This document shows positions 1-14,500 of a DNA stretch of 64,000 bases, in pieces. A program made the translations under genes and the position numbers. The notes below the pieces were generated by a model. It was not told where the DNA came from, searched no databases, and saw nothing but the letters and a program-made list of their open reading frames with translations. This stretch comes from Acanthornis magna (taxonomy: Eukaryota > Chordata > Aves > Passeriformes > Acanthizidae): the NCBI GenBank assembly GCA_036785705.1, contig JAWUZG010000135.1, positions 2,542,001-2,606,000 on the forward strand, given 5' to 3'. Each line of letters starts with the position of its first letter. Position 1 is the stretch's first letter.

Positions 1-3000
1 TTGGAGTTTTCATTGCCTTCCTGGCCCCTTGGACACCAGCACCTCAGAGGATTACACTGCTGCTCATTCAAGCAATAATAGTGAGTTTCTGGGTAAGCAG
101 AAATGTAATACTTCAGGTGAAAGAGAAGATTTTTAAACAGAAAGTTACTTCACTTGACTGAGATGGATGGCATAGCCTTATGTCAATTCCTGTATTTTAT
201 CTACAGGAAAGATCACCTCCTACAGTCCTTTAAGAGAGACCTACAGCAACCAACAGAGAATGGCTGAAGTTAAACACCAGCTTGGTTCTGTGTTTCAGAC
301 TTCAGAAAACCTTGGGGTGGCCAATTCAAGAAACAGATCTGAATCCAAAATCCAAACCCAGAGTAAAGATGCAAAAAACCTCTGGGGTCCTTAGAGTTCA
401 AGGACCCCAGAGCTGACAGACACAGAAGCCTCAGAAAATGTGATCTCTTCATTCAATGCAGTCCTACAGCAACTGAAGCTTTTCTCATCTGCATTTAAGT
501 CAATATCTCTTATAAATCTTTCTACCCATATATAGAGTGGGGCTACAGATTCAGAACTGCATTTGCATTTATGTGTCTCTTGGTTCCTGGTGTAGATGTA
601 GGAACTTTCCTAGGCTTTCCTGTAAATAATCCTTGCAGACAAAACAAAACAACAACAACAAAAGGAAAAGTAGCAGTGAAATATTTTCTGTTAATATAAA
701 TAGCTTAGGCAAGAGGTTAAGCTCATTCCTCCCAGAGGATGGGGAGATTCCTCTCTGATTAGATTTCAGTAGAGTAGGAAGCAGAGAATTAGATGATGAG
801 ACAACATCTCCCACTCTGGACAGACGGAAGTGTTTAAAACATTTTTAAAACATAATGAAATGACTAACAGATTTGGGTTTCAGTTTTTAAAATAATGTAC
901 TTAACTTTTAAATGCACCTGAACTTCATTCATTGCAGTGCTTAGAAAACATTTATCTTAATACACTCCATCAAACAGTGATAAGCACAATTTCCCTTTTA
1001 TTAGTGTTGATTTATATTTACGAACATTTATCTTAAACACTTCCTTCCCTTCCAATGTTTAAATTTTCTTTATAATTATGTGAACATCTTCTGTATTACA
1101 GGTCATCTACACATAAATTATTTTTCCTCAAAACATAAATACGAACAATAACCCCGTTTCTGTAAAGATCACTACAAATACCTTGAATCTGTTGAAAACT
1201 GAAGCTAAAGCCACAATGTGTATTCCTCTTAAGTCCTACATAAGCTGTGAAAACTTTGATTCTTTAGCTCAGCTGACTTAACAAAAACCCCACTAAATCA
1301 AACAAACAAAAAAACCCGCATTTTTTTGAACTATTAGTTCTCTCCTGTGCATGTAACCCAAGATGGCATTTTTGTCAGACAGAGACAGCTGGCAGCAAAG
1401 TTGCCTGTCTCTGTTTTGCAGATATTTGTAGTTGCCAGCTATTTGGAAGAGTCCCCAGTCTTGTCTCACAGCAAGTCAGGTTGTGTACCCAGCTGGCATC
1501 AAGCCACAGCCACTGTGGCAAACTGCAAAAGACTCTGAAGAAGGAACAGATTTTCACAGAAAGACCAAAAGAAAGTAATTGGACTATGAAGTGCAAGACA
1601 AAAAGTTTAAGGTATTCAGAATGAAAACCTCTGCAAGAAGTTTTTTTTTGGAGCTCTGCATTTCAGAATATCTTCTAGTTGGGATCATCTGTCCTTTCCG
1701 TGGGAGTGGTACCAGTGTGCATCTGTGAAAGCTGTCTAATCCAATCCCCCTGATCACATTAAGAGAATTTGTAGCATGTCCTTGAGCTCTTACCTGATTC
1801 TAGACAGAAGACATTTTAATAATAACTTCTTTAAGACACTCTAAACTCCACAGGACCCTGAACAAACAAAAGTAGTTTTGAAGTAATGCACTTTTGTGGG
1901 AACAGCTACAATGAATCTTATATTCTGATGAGCTCCTAAAGAGTTAGGACAGAGTAAGGAAATACAGAAATTAATATAGACATATTGATTAATCAGCCTA
2001 TTTAGCAACAGTTGGGATGGTGAAAATGTCCATTCTGCACCCTGGAGAGCACACCCAGCAGTGAGCTCAAAGGGAGCCCCAGCACCAATGTGCCACCAAG
2101 GAAGGGACTCAGGCACACCAGGCAGTGCCTGCTTTGCCTCCACCAGGACTCCTCACAGGGACTGCAGGGACATTTATAGTGGTGTTCAGCACCAGCTGTG
2201 CCAGTGTGTGTGCACAAACATTCAGAAGGAACAGGGAAAGAAACCCCCTACTAGAGCATCATGGATGTAATAACCACTTATTGCAGCAAAGCCACAAACA
2301 ATTTGAGCAAGCCTTCACCAAAATGCTATTATCAAAGCAGGGGCAAGAAGTACACGGCCATAGAAGGGACAGCAGTCATCTAGAAATCACAGGAAACAGA
2401 AGACAGAAAGCCATGAGAACCACACTGATGATGGCTAATGAGAACTCAAAGGGAAAAAATTCCAATTCCTCTCCTCATACTTGGCCATATTTTGAGCCAC
2501 AGCTGCTGATGCTCACTTGCAACACAGGGGAAAATTATTTTAAAGAAGAAACTTCCAAGACTATGCAACTGTTCCTAGAAATTTTCACTATTTAGCAATG
2601 TATAAATCAGAATTACACATCAGCTTTGCCATTCATACCCTGGATTGTTGTTTCCATGGGCTGTCAAACTGTCTGTCTCTGTACCCTTACTTAGTGATTC
2701 ACTTGTCACTTGCCTTAAAAGAAAACAGCTTTAAAATCTTGATTTAACAGGAACAGTAAAAGGAAACACAGAACAACACATTATGAAAATGCCTTATAAA
2801 GCATCTGTTACAAACCTTCAAGTTTATTGCTTAAGGGATGGCAGCAGGTGTCCCATGCCCTGAAGCTGGTGAAAAATCTCTCCTACACTGCAAAGAACAC
2901 CAGCAGTGTCAGACTCTGAGCATGAGCATGGTTCATCAGTTATTTAGCCAATCTAAAAGCCACAAACTTGGGTGTAGTCTAAGAATGAGAGTGCAGATCA

Positions 3001-3499
3001 GAAGCATGACAAAGACCTTAGCACTCATTTGAGAAAATTATTTGAACGCCAAGAATCTCGAAGATAGATCATTTTTTTGGTGCCTAATAACTGCTCTAGC
3101 ATTAAAATGTTAGTTAGCGATGTTTGTTAGCTGCTTTTGGTTGAGTTCCACTTGTCTTTTTACTGATTCTTTCTCTTCTGCCATAAGATTAGGGTGAGAT
3201 TAGGACATAATTTGTATGTACTGCTCTGTTCCCACTTTAGGGATGCCGCAAAGTGAATATTTCTGGATTCTGAAAGAATCAGCTTTAACTCAGAGGGATA
3301 GAATTACTGTGGGAGTCCACTTCAGTTTGTTCTTTGTAGGTATTTCCCTCCTACCCCAGCAGCTTTCATCTGCAGATACTAGCTTTGCTACAGGTAGTAA
3401 TAGTAGATTTCAACTCCCCTGACCTTCTTTTCAGCTAGCACCATTTCAGTGTAATTCTTTAAATCCTCCCTCCCTATACTGATGGCCATTTTTGAATGG

Positions 3500-3536
3500 A
3501 GAGTGTCTTTAACCAGGGAGAATGTCTTTAACCAGG
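3500..3536. repeat. 19-bp tandem duplication
   Basis: TGTCTTTAACCAGG occurs twice, 19 bp apart, with one-base differences in the flanking part of the unit. Confidence 0.85.
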
Positions 3537-4790
3537 CAGACCTATTCCATACATCTCCCTTTGCCCAACAGTGCTGCACACCCACCTTGCCTTTCCCTTC
3601 TTTCCCATCTCCTCTCCTTTCACACACCAAAAACTCCAAACTGTGCTATGAGAACTAATTTTGATAACTGAACTTTTAAGCCATTTGTAAAACTGAAGCC
3701 AGACTGTCCCGTGTGCCCCGCAAAACTTTTTTGCAATCATTTCTTCTGCTCCCTCATCCAAGCCACAGACAGGAGTCCAAGACAGATTGCAGGTATTTTC
3801 TTTATTTTACATCAACTAATATTGATATTTAAATCGCACATCATGTTCTCTCTACCACAGGCAGTTTTAGCTGCTCTAGTTGTTTCATGGTCTTGCTTTT
3901 ACAGAACTTCATGCCCCTGTGGTACTTCACAAGTGACTCTGCAGTTTCAGATAAATTTTGTTCGTGCATCCTGCAAAGGCAATTGCAGGCAGTGCACGTG
4001 GGGTGCCCAAACCAGAACTACATTCCAACGCTCGCACACAGCAAGGGAAAAAGGCCAGATCCATCTCTAATTTCCAATCTGCAAATGAAGTATCCTGTTT
4101 AACTTTGTGCTATTACATCATTTTCATTACACCATGCATCATTAAACTTTATAGGAACCTAACAACATTCTGGCTCCAGAAATCTTAAAGGATTGCTAAA
4201 TGCTGCTGTGGTACTACTTTGCCCAGATTGAAGAGAGCACAATTTTTTCAAGTTTTCTAACTGATCACACTCAGGATAGATATAATCATGGTTACCAAAA
4301 GACATAAAATGGCACAAAATTAGTCATTTCTTATTCCAGACTGCTTGACATTTACTAAATTGGCCTGATTTAAAAGGAAGGAAAAAATTACCTTGAGGGT
4401 ATCTAAGCTCACAGAGTTATTAGCCTGAGGCTCACTGAAGAATGGTAACACATTCATTAATTCCTAACATAACAAAATAGTCAAGGTGAAGAACCAGTCT
4501 TGAAATCCTCTGCACCCCATTTCTATTTAAACTACTTACTGTTTTTTCACTGCCTGACTGCCCAGCCTGCAACACACTGCCTGCCTCAAAACCCAAAGGG
4601 GGTCTGGGGCAGTACAGCTTCACCTTAGCAGACAGCATTTGGTAGGACTGCCCCATTGCAGGACTTCTCAGCTGTTGTACTGTACATCAAAAGTGTCTGC
4701 ACTTTCGATGCCAGAGCAGGATCTAATTTGCCTGCTTCACAAAAGGTTCTGGAGGAACAGCAGATGAGGAAACACCATGCTTAAGCAATT

Positions 4791-4804
4791 AAAAAAAAAA
4801 AAAA
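4791..4804. repeat. A14 homopolymer
   Basis: Uninterrupted run of A. Confidence 0.9.
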
Positions 4805-7800
4805 TCCGACTTTTGCCATTTTCTGTGAAAGTAAGGAAGAGAAGAAAGCTATTTTTCTATCAGATTCCTGTTTTTTGGCTACTGATTCTTATCAATTCAT
4901 TCAGACATTTTTAGGCTGTCCACTGAATCATAAAGGTCAAAAATTTACATCAAGCAAGAAACATAAATAGAGTTTGCTGAACTTGCCTATCAGTGGGCAG
5001 GAAATGATCCTTAGCTCTGTATTTTATTACTGCTGTGCCCAGATCGGCCGCACACATTTCTGCCACAGCTCTCGAGCACATGTCCCACACGGCTCACCCA
5101 AGGCACAGGTCCAGGAAACTGGGCAGTAAATATCTGAGAGCTCCTAATAAACACAGAAGTGGCAAAAATGACACCTTATTGCAACTGACTGACACTTGTA
5201 GCCCCAGAGACAGAGTGAAATTGATGAAAACACCAGAGTGGCGAGCAGGGCACTAAGAAAACATTTTATTTGGCCAGTCTCTGTGGAAGGGCAAAAAAAT
5301 AAACTGATAAATGAAAACATCTCCACTTGATGATCAGTTATCCCTTGGCCCTGAACCAGTCCAAAAGATAGGCTAGCTTTATTTCACAATCACAGAAATC
5401 ATCAGACAGATAGGAAAAGTTTGCTTTACTGTTTTGACAAAGTGCTTAAAATTGGATCAGATCATGTTTTCTTCCTGATATTCACTAATGCTCTGCCTGT
5501 CTCAAAAACTAAATAAGTAAGTAAGGTAATGATCCTCAGAGAGATTTCACAGAACTGAAACAATGGTGCCCTCTCCTCATCAAAATCCAAGATTTCAGCT
5601 GCTGTAATAAAATATTCATTATGATGGTAGTGAACCCACGACATTCCCTGGCTTATATTCACTAAAAACAATGCCCTAAATTCTATTTAAATACAGTGCT
5701 AGAGCAAGAATGGAACATAACAAAAAAATCTTGCAGAAAATCTGCTTGTTGCTGTACACAGTCCGATCTGCTGGCTGAAGAGCAAACCAAATTTTTTCCT
5801 TCTATCAGCAAAGCTGAACCAGCTCTCTCTTAAAGCATGGATGAAGTTTTTCTGCCACATTTCATAACAACTTTTTAATTAACTGCTGGCTGAGTCCACT
5901 TGGTGGACTTGAGGTCACATGGAGGAGACATGGCACCCACATCCAACAGCCACCACCTTCCCTTCCCTGCTGGACATACACCTGGCTCCACTTGCTGTGC
6001 ATGCTGCAGGAGTTATGTGCTTTAAGCTGGGCTGGAGTTCAGCAGTCATGTGTGCCAAATTTTGTTCTGGTTAAGTCATAAATCAACTCTGGCAAGCATG
6101 GATATCAAGACTTTGTGTTGAAATTTTGGCTGGCCCTCAAAGAAACAAGAAGCTTAGAATGCCACGAGTTCCTATGTGTGACTGATACATATTTTAAAGC
6201 AGTTCTACATCGCAAAAATTCCTTACAAAACCTTTGGTTCTAAGGTATTCCAAATATTAGCTTAATAGAGAACCTGAAAAAGCAGAAAACTATCTGCTAG
6301 TTTAAATAATTCCTAAAAATTACAAGACTGTATTAGGTATGCCTGCCACAAAATTAATGGATCCACAGTAGTACTTATATTCTAAATTAAAAAATTCTTT
6401 AATTAGCCATAGATTTTCAGTACATTCAATGGTTTGTATTAGAAAAAGCAACTGAGTTCAAACTAAACTTTCTATCATAGCCTTTGCTTTAAAAAGAAAA
6501 AAGAAAAAAGCAATTAAGTAAAGAGATTGACAGTGAAATATAACACACTGCAATTGTTCGTCTTATGATCAGATTTTACCTGATAGGAACATACTCATTT
6601 AAGAGAGAAACACTTTTTCAGCTGCCAAGAACATGTACACACATAAAAGGAAACGCTGACTGCTCCAATGAATTTGACGGTTCATCTCTAGTCTCAGGCG
6701 GTGACAATCTCCAAGAGCATCTACCATGGTCATTGCCACGCTGTAAGAACACTAATTAGAGAGGAGTCTAGCTGAACTCTAAATTGGTATTTTCTTCATT
6801 TGGATGTTTGACAAGTTCCCAGTAACAGGTTTGCTTGTTTTCCATGAGAATTAAAATTCAATGCTAAAAGCTATAGTTTCTCTTGTGCAGAAGGCTCTTC
6901 CACACTCTGACTCACCTGCAATTCAGAGCTACCACATGACTTGCATTGAAATGTCAAATCAGAATGATGAAAATTAGCTAACTGTTATCTTTTTCTAGAT
7001 GAGGACTATGCTCCACAGAAGACTATGTGATCTCATTACACAAGTCCCATGTCTACAAGATTTTCTGAATGAATTATCACTGATTAAGGTGTGGTTTGGC
7101 ATGCAAACTGCCAGAGGCATCTGAAAAGCCCTGTTGTCAGTTGATGCATAATTTCCTTCAGTATTCAAAACAAAAGTAAGATTACGATCAGGTGGGCAGC
7201 AAAGACGCTTTCTTCACATGCAGAAATGTCTTATTACATCTCTTCTCTCTACCTTACTACTGCTTCCTAGAGCAGTTCATAACTCGCTTTTCACAAAGCT
7301 GTCTATAATCTGATAGCCTAAGTATATCCAAAGGTCCCCTTACCTTTCTGCCACCCCCTTTCATTTTCCTCCCCCTACATTTCCTGAGCAATCATCTTGC
7401 AAATTGAGACTATCACAAAACCTCGCCTATACTCTCTTTTCAGCTAAAAATCACTGTTTCATGATTTCTTGGAAATCAGTGCCAGTGCTCCCTCTCACAT
7501 TCCTGACCTGTCAGCACTGCATGGGCAGCCCAAAACCACACAACTCCCACACCGCGCAGCTGCAAGGCTGCACGGAGCTTGAGTCTGTGGAAGCAGAGGA
7601 AGGGGAGTTGAGGTAGATCACTGCCTTTTTCTGATACTTTGGAAATGAATGACGATATTCTACAAGCTGTTGGGATAATATGAACAAATGGCAGGCATAT
7701 GTAACAAGCTCACAGATAAGGGACTGGATTTTCTATTAACCACTTGAAGTGTTTTCCAGTGGTAGCAGAAGAGAAAACCTCTGCTAGGGAGAAAATAATG

Positions 7801-8271
7801 TAAGTTGCATGACTACCTCCAAAAATGATAGATATTGTTACACATTCCTACATGCAGCAAGCAGAGCACATTGTCATGCCATACAAGCAATGCCTCCTGA
7901 TGTGCATTTTTGGGACTGTGCTAATGCCAAGACTGCAACTCTAGGGCTGCTTTTCCCAGGCACTACAGAAGAAAAGCAGTGGACAATGTCTCATCTGAAA
8001 GGACCATACCATTTTGTTGCCCAAGCCAGGCATTAACACGGCATTCAAAAGCTCAAGTTCAATTTCTGTATTGATTTTTTTAAAAAAGATTAATTGGACA
8101 TCGGGATGACTGTACATACTGTGGATGTAAGGATAAAATACATAAAAAAACAGCTCAGCAATTAATCTTGCAAATTAGATTACAGAGATAAACTCTCTTT
8201 AGATTAACCTCATCAATATATATGAAAGCTGTAAAATCTTTTTGTAGCTGAAATTCAGGTTACTAAATCCG

Positions 8272-8290
8272 AAAAAAAAAAAAAAAAAAA
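8272..8290. repeat. A19 homopolymer
   Basis: Uninterrupted run of A after GTTACTAAATCCG. No retroposed gene recognised. Confidence 0.9.
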
Positions 8291-11059
8291 GCCTATCATT
8301 GCTGGCTGTGTTTCCTACTAGGTTAGCTTTTGGCCACAGCAGACTTGAAACACAGTAGAGAGCTTTCATTTCTAAAAATCCCACTGTTACAGTAACATCT
8401 TTTCAAATGTATCAGCATATTTTAATATGCCATAATTCCACCTAATTACTTACAGAGCCCTGGCAGAGGTTCTGAGAGGGCAGATGCATCTAATTCATAT
8501 CCCTCGAGCCTGGGGGCAATGCAGGACACACTAAACGGAGAGCACCCACCTGCACATCCAACAGCTTCATCATTCAAACCATGGCACAGATGCACCGAGG
8601 GTGAGAACCAAAGAACTGTAAAGGCCCAAGAAAGCTCACTATTCATAATTATCATTTTTTTAAAAGATAAACCTTTCCAGCAGAACCCTCAGCTGAATAG
8701 CACAGAGTAAGAACTGGACAACAGACTTCCAAAAGACAGCTATGATAATGTATTTTCCCAAGGATTAATATCCCTGCTTTCTTAATGCATGAAAATGGCA
8801 GCCGCTACCAAAAGCTTTCAGTACTGAATTTTCAAGTCAGTGTTTCAGGCAACCTTTAACAATTTTTGGTGTATTTAGAACATTACATTACTGTCCCTAT
8901 CTGTTTCATCATGAGAAACAGGGTATAGAGGGTACCAGGATGCCATACATCCCTCAACTGATAAAGAACTGTGTTCTTTAGTCAGTCGTATGCATTTTGC
9001 TTCATCTTTTATATCTAAACGTGTATTTTCCCTAGTATGTATCATCCTAAGACAAAGCATTTTGTGTGACCTAATGAGATCAATGGACAGCAAACTCCAG
9101 TATACTAAGTAAGAATTATTAAAGAAAAGCCCTTTCCTGAATGTGACATCTCCTTTAGCACAAGGAATTCTAATTTTCCCTGATTTCACAGATGTTTTTC
9201 ACCTGAATTTCCATCCTAGCATGGCAGCAGCCAGCAGCTGCTCTCCTGTCTGGAATACGTTGCTTTGAATGCAGCCTCTAGTGAAATACACACATGAAAT
9301 CTGACGTGAATAGAATCTTGAGATATAAGAAGCCATAAAGGAGATTTGATGGGCTTTAACTGCAGCCAAATGATACACAAGGAACATACTCTGCAATAAC
9401 ATGTACCTCGTATGGATCCTATTTGCTTCCCCATGATAAAGTGGCAACTTAAGCTGTGAAAATTACTGCCATCCATCTCACCCCATGCATTCACATGCTT
9501 GGGAAGCATAAGTGAATATGCAGCTACGTGTTTCGCAAACAAAATATTTCTCCTAAGATGAAAACGAGAGTAACTCATTTCACAAGAAATGATCAGGCAA
9601 TGCATGAAGCCTGGCATGAGTCCACCCTATCAAAGCCCAACAACCCTGCTGCACACTGAACTCTTCTGCTTTGTGGACCAGAATCAGATCCACAGTACAA
9701 AGGTCCAACAACTGTGAAGTCAAAAGGGCAGAATTTTTTCCTTAACTCAAAATTTTCTTTGTTATATGCTACAAAGGCATGTCCTTTCTGCTATTTTTCT
9801 GCGCACTGTATTTGTTCTGTCCTCCCCCAGGATCTCACTGATCTCACAGTGTGTTTGTATGATGCTTGATGCGTGAGGACCACATGGCCATATGTCCTAT
9901 AATGCAGATTTATAAGTGTATATATATATAGGTTAATTGAACTAAAATAAACTCCAGTCCCCCAGCAGCAGTACATACCCATGAGCAAATTGTATGTTCC
10001 GTAAAACACTGCTTGTGACTTTTAAAGACCCTTTGTTAAATTGTTCTTTTTATTTCAGGAATATTTCTTTGAAAGTCTTCCTTGAAATATGAGGCATATT
10101 TGCATGAGTTACGTCACTTTTCCTTTTTCTACATTACCAGTTCTTTATACATTTCTATCACATTTCTATTTGCATGATATCTCTTTAAATCTGATAGTTC
10201 TTTCATTCATTTATTTTTTTATCTCTAATATTATCATCAAACTTTCATTTTCTGCCTCTGGTTCCTTTCTTTATCTCCTTTGCCACAGAGAGATCATAAT
10301 CCCACATTATTCATTATCTGACAGTGATATTGAAGAAGCTATTGCTGCTTATGTAATAGGAAAATCTAATTATTTTAATAAAGATATGATTGACTCCAGC
10401 AGGTGATACCTTGGTCTGATTTTCTAGGACATTAACTCAGCAGAACTCTTACAGTCCCAATCTCTGTGACTGATGGTAACATGGCACCATAACCTGCTCC
10501 TGTAAATCTACCAGCAGGAACAGATTCCAACATTTTGCCCTAAGAGCCAAACACTACAGTCTCTGCATATCTTTTTATGAAACAGAAGTAGTTATTAGTT
10601 ACCAAATAAATTCAGAGCTCCTGGGACTGGCAGCGACATTTTAATTTGTCAAGTGGGATAGAAATTTAAAGCTGGTTTTACCCTGAACAATCGACAAGAT
10701 ATTTACAAAATTAAAGAAACAAAAGAATGTTTCCACCAAGACACAATTTCTCATTCTAATGCCCTGCCTGTACTATCATTGCTTTCAAAATGAAGAGTAC
10801 ACAGCACAGCACCTACTTTTATATTAGTCTCCATTTACTCTTCTCTTGTATTAGATGAACAATTCCTATGGACATTTTCACCCAAGTTTCTCAAACATTA
10901 ACCATGTGGGGAAGCTTATTATTCCCATTTTACAAATGAGAAGACTGTGGAGCTAACATTATATGTGATCCAAAAACACCAGAAAATGGTGACTTGTCTG
11001 CCTTTCATGCAAGCACTGCCCAGAGCCTGCCTGGCAGGCAGTGCCACAGGCTGGGGGTC

Positions 11060-11145
11060 CAAACACCCTCTGGATGAAGAACCTTTTTCTAATATCCAGC
11101 ATAAACCTCTCCTGACACAGCTTCATGCCATACACCTTCCTTTTT
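11060..11145 (-). mobile_element. CR1 LINE fragment, opposite orientation
   Basis: CACCCTCTGGATGAAGAACC, TTTTTCTAATATCCAGCATA and AACCTCTCCTGACACAGCTT match the antisense of CR1's 'tggatattaggaaaaa..ttcttca' segment. It faces the copy at 11515-11579, so two insertions or an inversion are needed. Confidence 0.75.
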
Positions 11146-11514
11146 TACCTTATTTTCTAGAAAGGTTTCCTGTTCAGCCAAGACAGACATCTTCCTCACC
11201 TGCTTGACTTCTGACATTTGGGAATTGCCTGTTCCTGTGCCCATAAGAGGTGATGTTTTAAAGGTGATCAGCACTGATGGACCCCAACACCTGCAAAAAA
11301 ATTTTCCTAGGTGGCCTTATTCACTAATTCCCTGAACATCCTGAAGTGTCCTCTCCTCATGTCGAGTATGGATTTTGCTGGCACTTTTCCTCCGATCACC
11401 AGAGATTATAAACTCAATCGCTTCATGGCTGCTGTGGCCAAGATGATCACCAATCCCCACTTTGCTCACAAGACCCACTCTGCTGTGCTATGGTTTAGTT
11501 GATACGGTGGCGTT

Positions 11515-11579
11515 CAACCAAAGGTTGGACTCAATCATCTTGGAGGTCTTTTCCAACCTTGGTGCTTCTATGATTCTAA
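11515..11579 (+). mobile_element. CR1 LINE 3' terminus
   Basis: GGTTGGACTCAATCATCTTG, GAGGTCTTTTCCAACCTTGG and TGCTTCTATGATTCTAAG are the sense CR1 end. The homologous region may extend left to about 11300, but that part is too diverged to assign with confidence. Confidence 0.8.
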
Positions 11580-14500
11580 GAGTGAATGAATGGAAGATAA
11601 GGAATGATCCACTTCACATCTAAATACTCTCTTGGTGGAATTCCCAGAGAAGGGAGAAAGCATGGGGAAACCATGGAGAAAGTTAAGTCAAGAGCCCAAA
11701 GTGTCAGCACAAGCAAGACCTGAAGCGGTTCATGTAGCCACCTCCGAAAGTATCAGGGCCTGGGCATAGCACCAAAAATGGAAAATCAAATAATGCAATG
11801 AAATAAAAATTATTTACTACTTTTTTTTCTTCTGTGGATGCAGAGACACATAAAGCAAAGAAATCTACATTAAAAATAAGGCTAATTGATTTGTGAGAGG
11901 TGAGAAAATAAAAATCAAACCAAAAATAGAATCAGACTTCAGTACCCTGACCGCTTTTACACTGAAATACACAGAAAAAACTTGGCAGACAGAGCTACTA
12001 TGGTTTCCTCAGGATCGCTGAGGGACCTGGCAAACCTGCAGGAATATCACCAGGACAGGTTGTCCTTGACAGTTAGCAGGCATAGTGATTCAGCTCAGAC
12101 TGTCAATAAAAATCTTTATATCACGTTTTCTATCATCATAGCAGCAGGCCAGAATTGATATCCAACATTTAAGACTGAAGAAATGGTTTTAATTATTCTG
12201 AATGAACAGAGAGATTCAGTCTACAAAAGAATTAGTAAAAACCTTCAAAGAGAAAACTGGGGGAGGAAAAGAGATGGAAAAGGCACTATTAAACTTTAGC
12301 TTGCTCACTACCTTTTCTGGATTTGGAAATATATATCATATAATGTCATTCTATGGAAATATTTCAGTAAGCTGTTCTTGTATGCTGATACTACATCTAG
12401 GACATTTTGGGAGCTATTTAGTGTAAATAATTAGTCATAGTAGTAGCTCCCTTTGAGGACACGTAAGTGCCCTCAGATACTGCCAAGAGATGGGCCAAGA
12501 GACTTGGAACTCCACACTCATCCCCAGCTCAGACCTCAAAGCCTGCTCACCTGTTCACCAGGTACAGGAGCATGAGAGATGACCCCAGGACCCAGTGCCT
12601 GACAAAACAAAAGGTAGTTCCTAAATATAAGACTACCATGGAAAGGGCTACCAAAGGCAGCACAGTCAGTAAGATCAGGCTCAGGCTAGCACAGACAAGC
12701 ATCCCAAGGCCAAAGCAACACGGAGCTACCACTCCTGCTCCCTGTATGTGGGCAGGACTAACCCCAAGCAGGTAAAGGCAAAGGCATTTTTTCCCCAGGT
12801 ATGACAGGACACTTTCAAAAACAGCTTTGGACAATTATGGGTGGGCTGTGATTCTTGACTCCTCACTGGACTCAAGAATGGTATGAACACTGGTATGATA
12901 CCTGCAAGGAAAGAGAGAGCAATGCAGATAGGATAAAATCATTGTCCAGAACATCTCTCCTGGCTGCTTATCCCCCCAGGTACACATAGCAGCTTTGCAG
13001 GGTACAGAAATTATAAACTTTTTGAAGCCGGAAAATGAATGATGTTTACATTTAGTTAAGTGGAGGAGAGAGATGGCAGAGTGACTGCCAACAATCACTG
13101 GGCTGGTTTAAATTGCTTTTCACCAGCACTGTCACCTGAGCAGATCTGTGCCAAGACACCAGGAAAAGCTGCTAGTATAAGAGCAAGTTTATGCACTTCA
13201 GAGCGGTACTGGAAGGTACTGCAAGAGTGATTGACATCAATATGGAGATATTCAGAAGAGAGGAAGGAAAAAAATACGTGGATGGATTCAGAAGAAAGAG
13301 TGGAAATGCAAAGTTCAGGAGGACACCATTTTACAGTACACAATTGCACAGATTAGCAAGTTAGATGGTACTGAAGCCAAATATCCAGTATTGAAATTAA
13401 TGACCATAAAAATATCCCAGCAGAAAGATGGAGATTCATTGAAACATAACGCATACTGTAAATAATCATTAAGTAAGTTAATCTTTAAGGATACCAAAAA
13501 GTATCTTTATACACTGGAGGGGCCAAGAGACTTTGAAGTCTTTCCATTTTTCACCTTGTAATTCACAACTTTTAGACCATTATGCAATTGCAAAATTTTA
13601 AAGAAGCTTCAGTGATAACCCTGAAAGTCACAAGAAGATGAACAGAAATGATATGATAAAAAGGAAGGTATGTTCTTCATTCATTTTCTTAACATCAACC
13701 TTTACTTTTGACTGTTCCAGTGTGTACTAAGAATCAATATTTATACATTGGAAAGCACCTAAGCTCAAATATTTCAAATTTCAAAGATTTTGGATTCTAA
13801 ACCCAACAATATCTTTATTAACTAGCACTGTTCAATCACAAGACTCCACATATTTTGGGAAACACAATTCAGATGAAAAATCTGGTTTTGCTATGGTTTT
13901 GAGATTCAAGTGACTTCCAGTGGGACAAGATTAGGAAGAAATAGGAAGAAATGGGAAGAGCTGTAGAAGAACCTGTTCAGAAATTAGTACAGTGACACAC
14001 GAATAAAGCTTGTGGAGTTCAAGGACTTTCTCTAACTAGTCCTGAAAAAACGAACCTCAAAGCCAGCCATTCTCCAATTAAAAAAAAAATCATCATTTCT
14101 GCCAAGTTTACTGTCTGGTTGTTTTCTTTTATCAACTAATGAAAAAATACCAAGAAAATTAGTTGGGACTTCCCATGCAGACCAGACTGAATTGAAGCTA
14201 TAACAAAACTCCAGACAAAATGAGATGAACTATTCAAAATTTCATTTTTGCAATACTGACACCTCTCTAGCGATACATTTAAGGCTCTAGAGAGAAAACA
14301 CTACAAAGCCATCCAACATACTGCACTAAACATTAAACAGAACATTTGACAGAGGTGTTATATAGAAGCAGGAAGAAGTATGAGTAGAGACTGCTGGACA
14401 ATAACAGCTTAACCCGTGGTGAAATAATGTACTGCACCAAGGTCTGGGTAATCAGTTACAGGAGTTAAATAAAGCTAGCAAAATTTTTACAGATACCTCA

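Larger units (their letters stand above)
1..11059. other. Intergenic desert, left block
   Basis: About 11 kb with no supportable gene. Open frames up to 156 codons (2125-2595 plus) show no known family and no exon chain. Homopolymers at 4791 and 8272, a 19-bp duplication at 3500 and a TATATA run near 9921 are the only clear repeats. By synteny this should lie between FBXO15 and NETO1. Confidence 0.55.

Noticed and set aside
9910..9932. TATATATATA run as a possible core promoter
   Set aside because: It is a short dinucleotide run in AT-rich DNA with no transcript or exon beside it.
12547..12834. 95-codon minus frame with hydrophobic, membrane-like stretches
   Set aside because: Leu/Val-rich stretches arise from the antisense of GC-richer, low-complexity sequence. 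No signal, homolog or splice context supports a gene.
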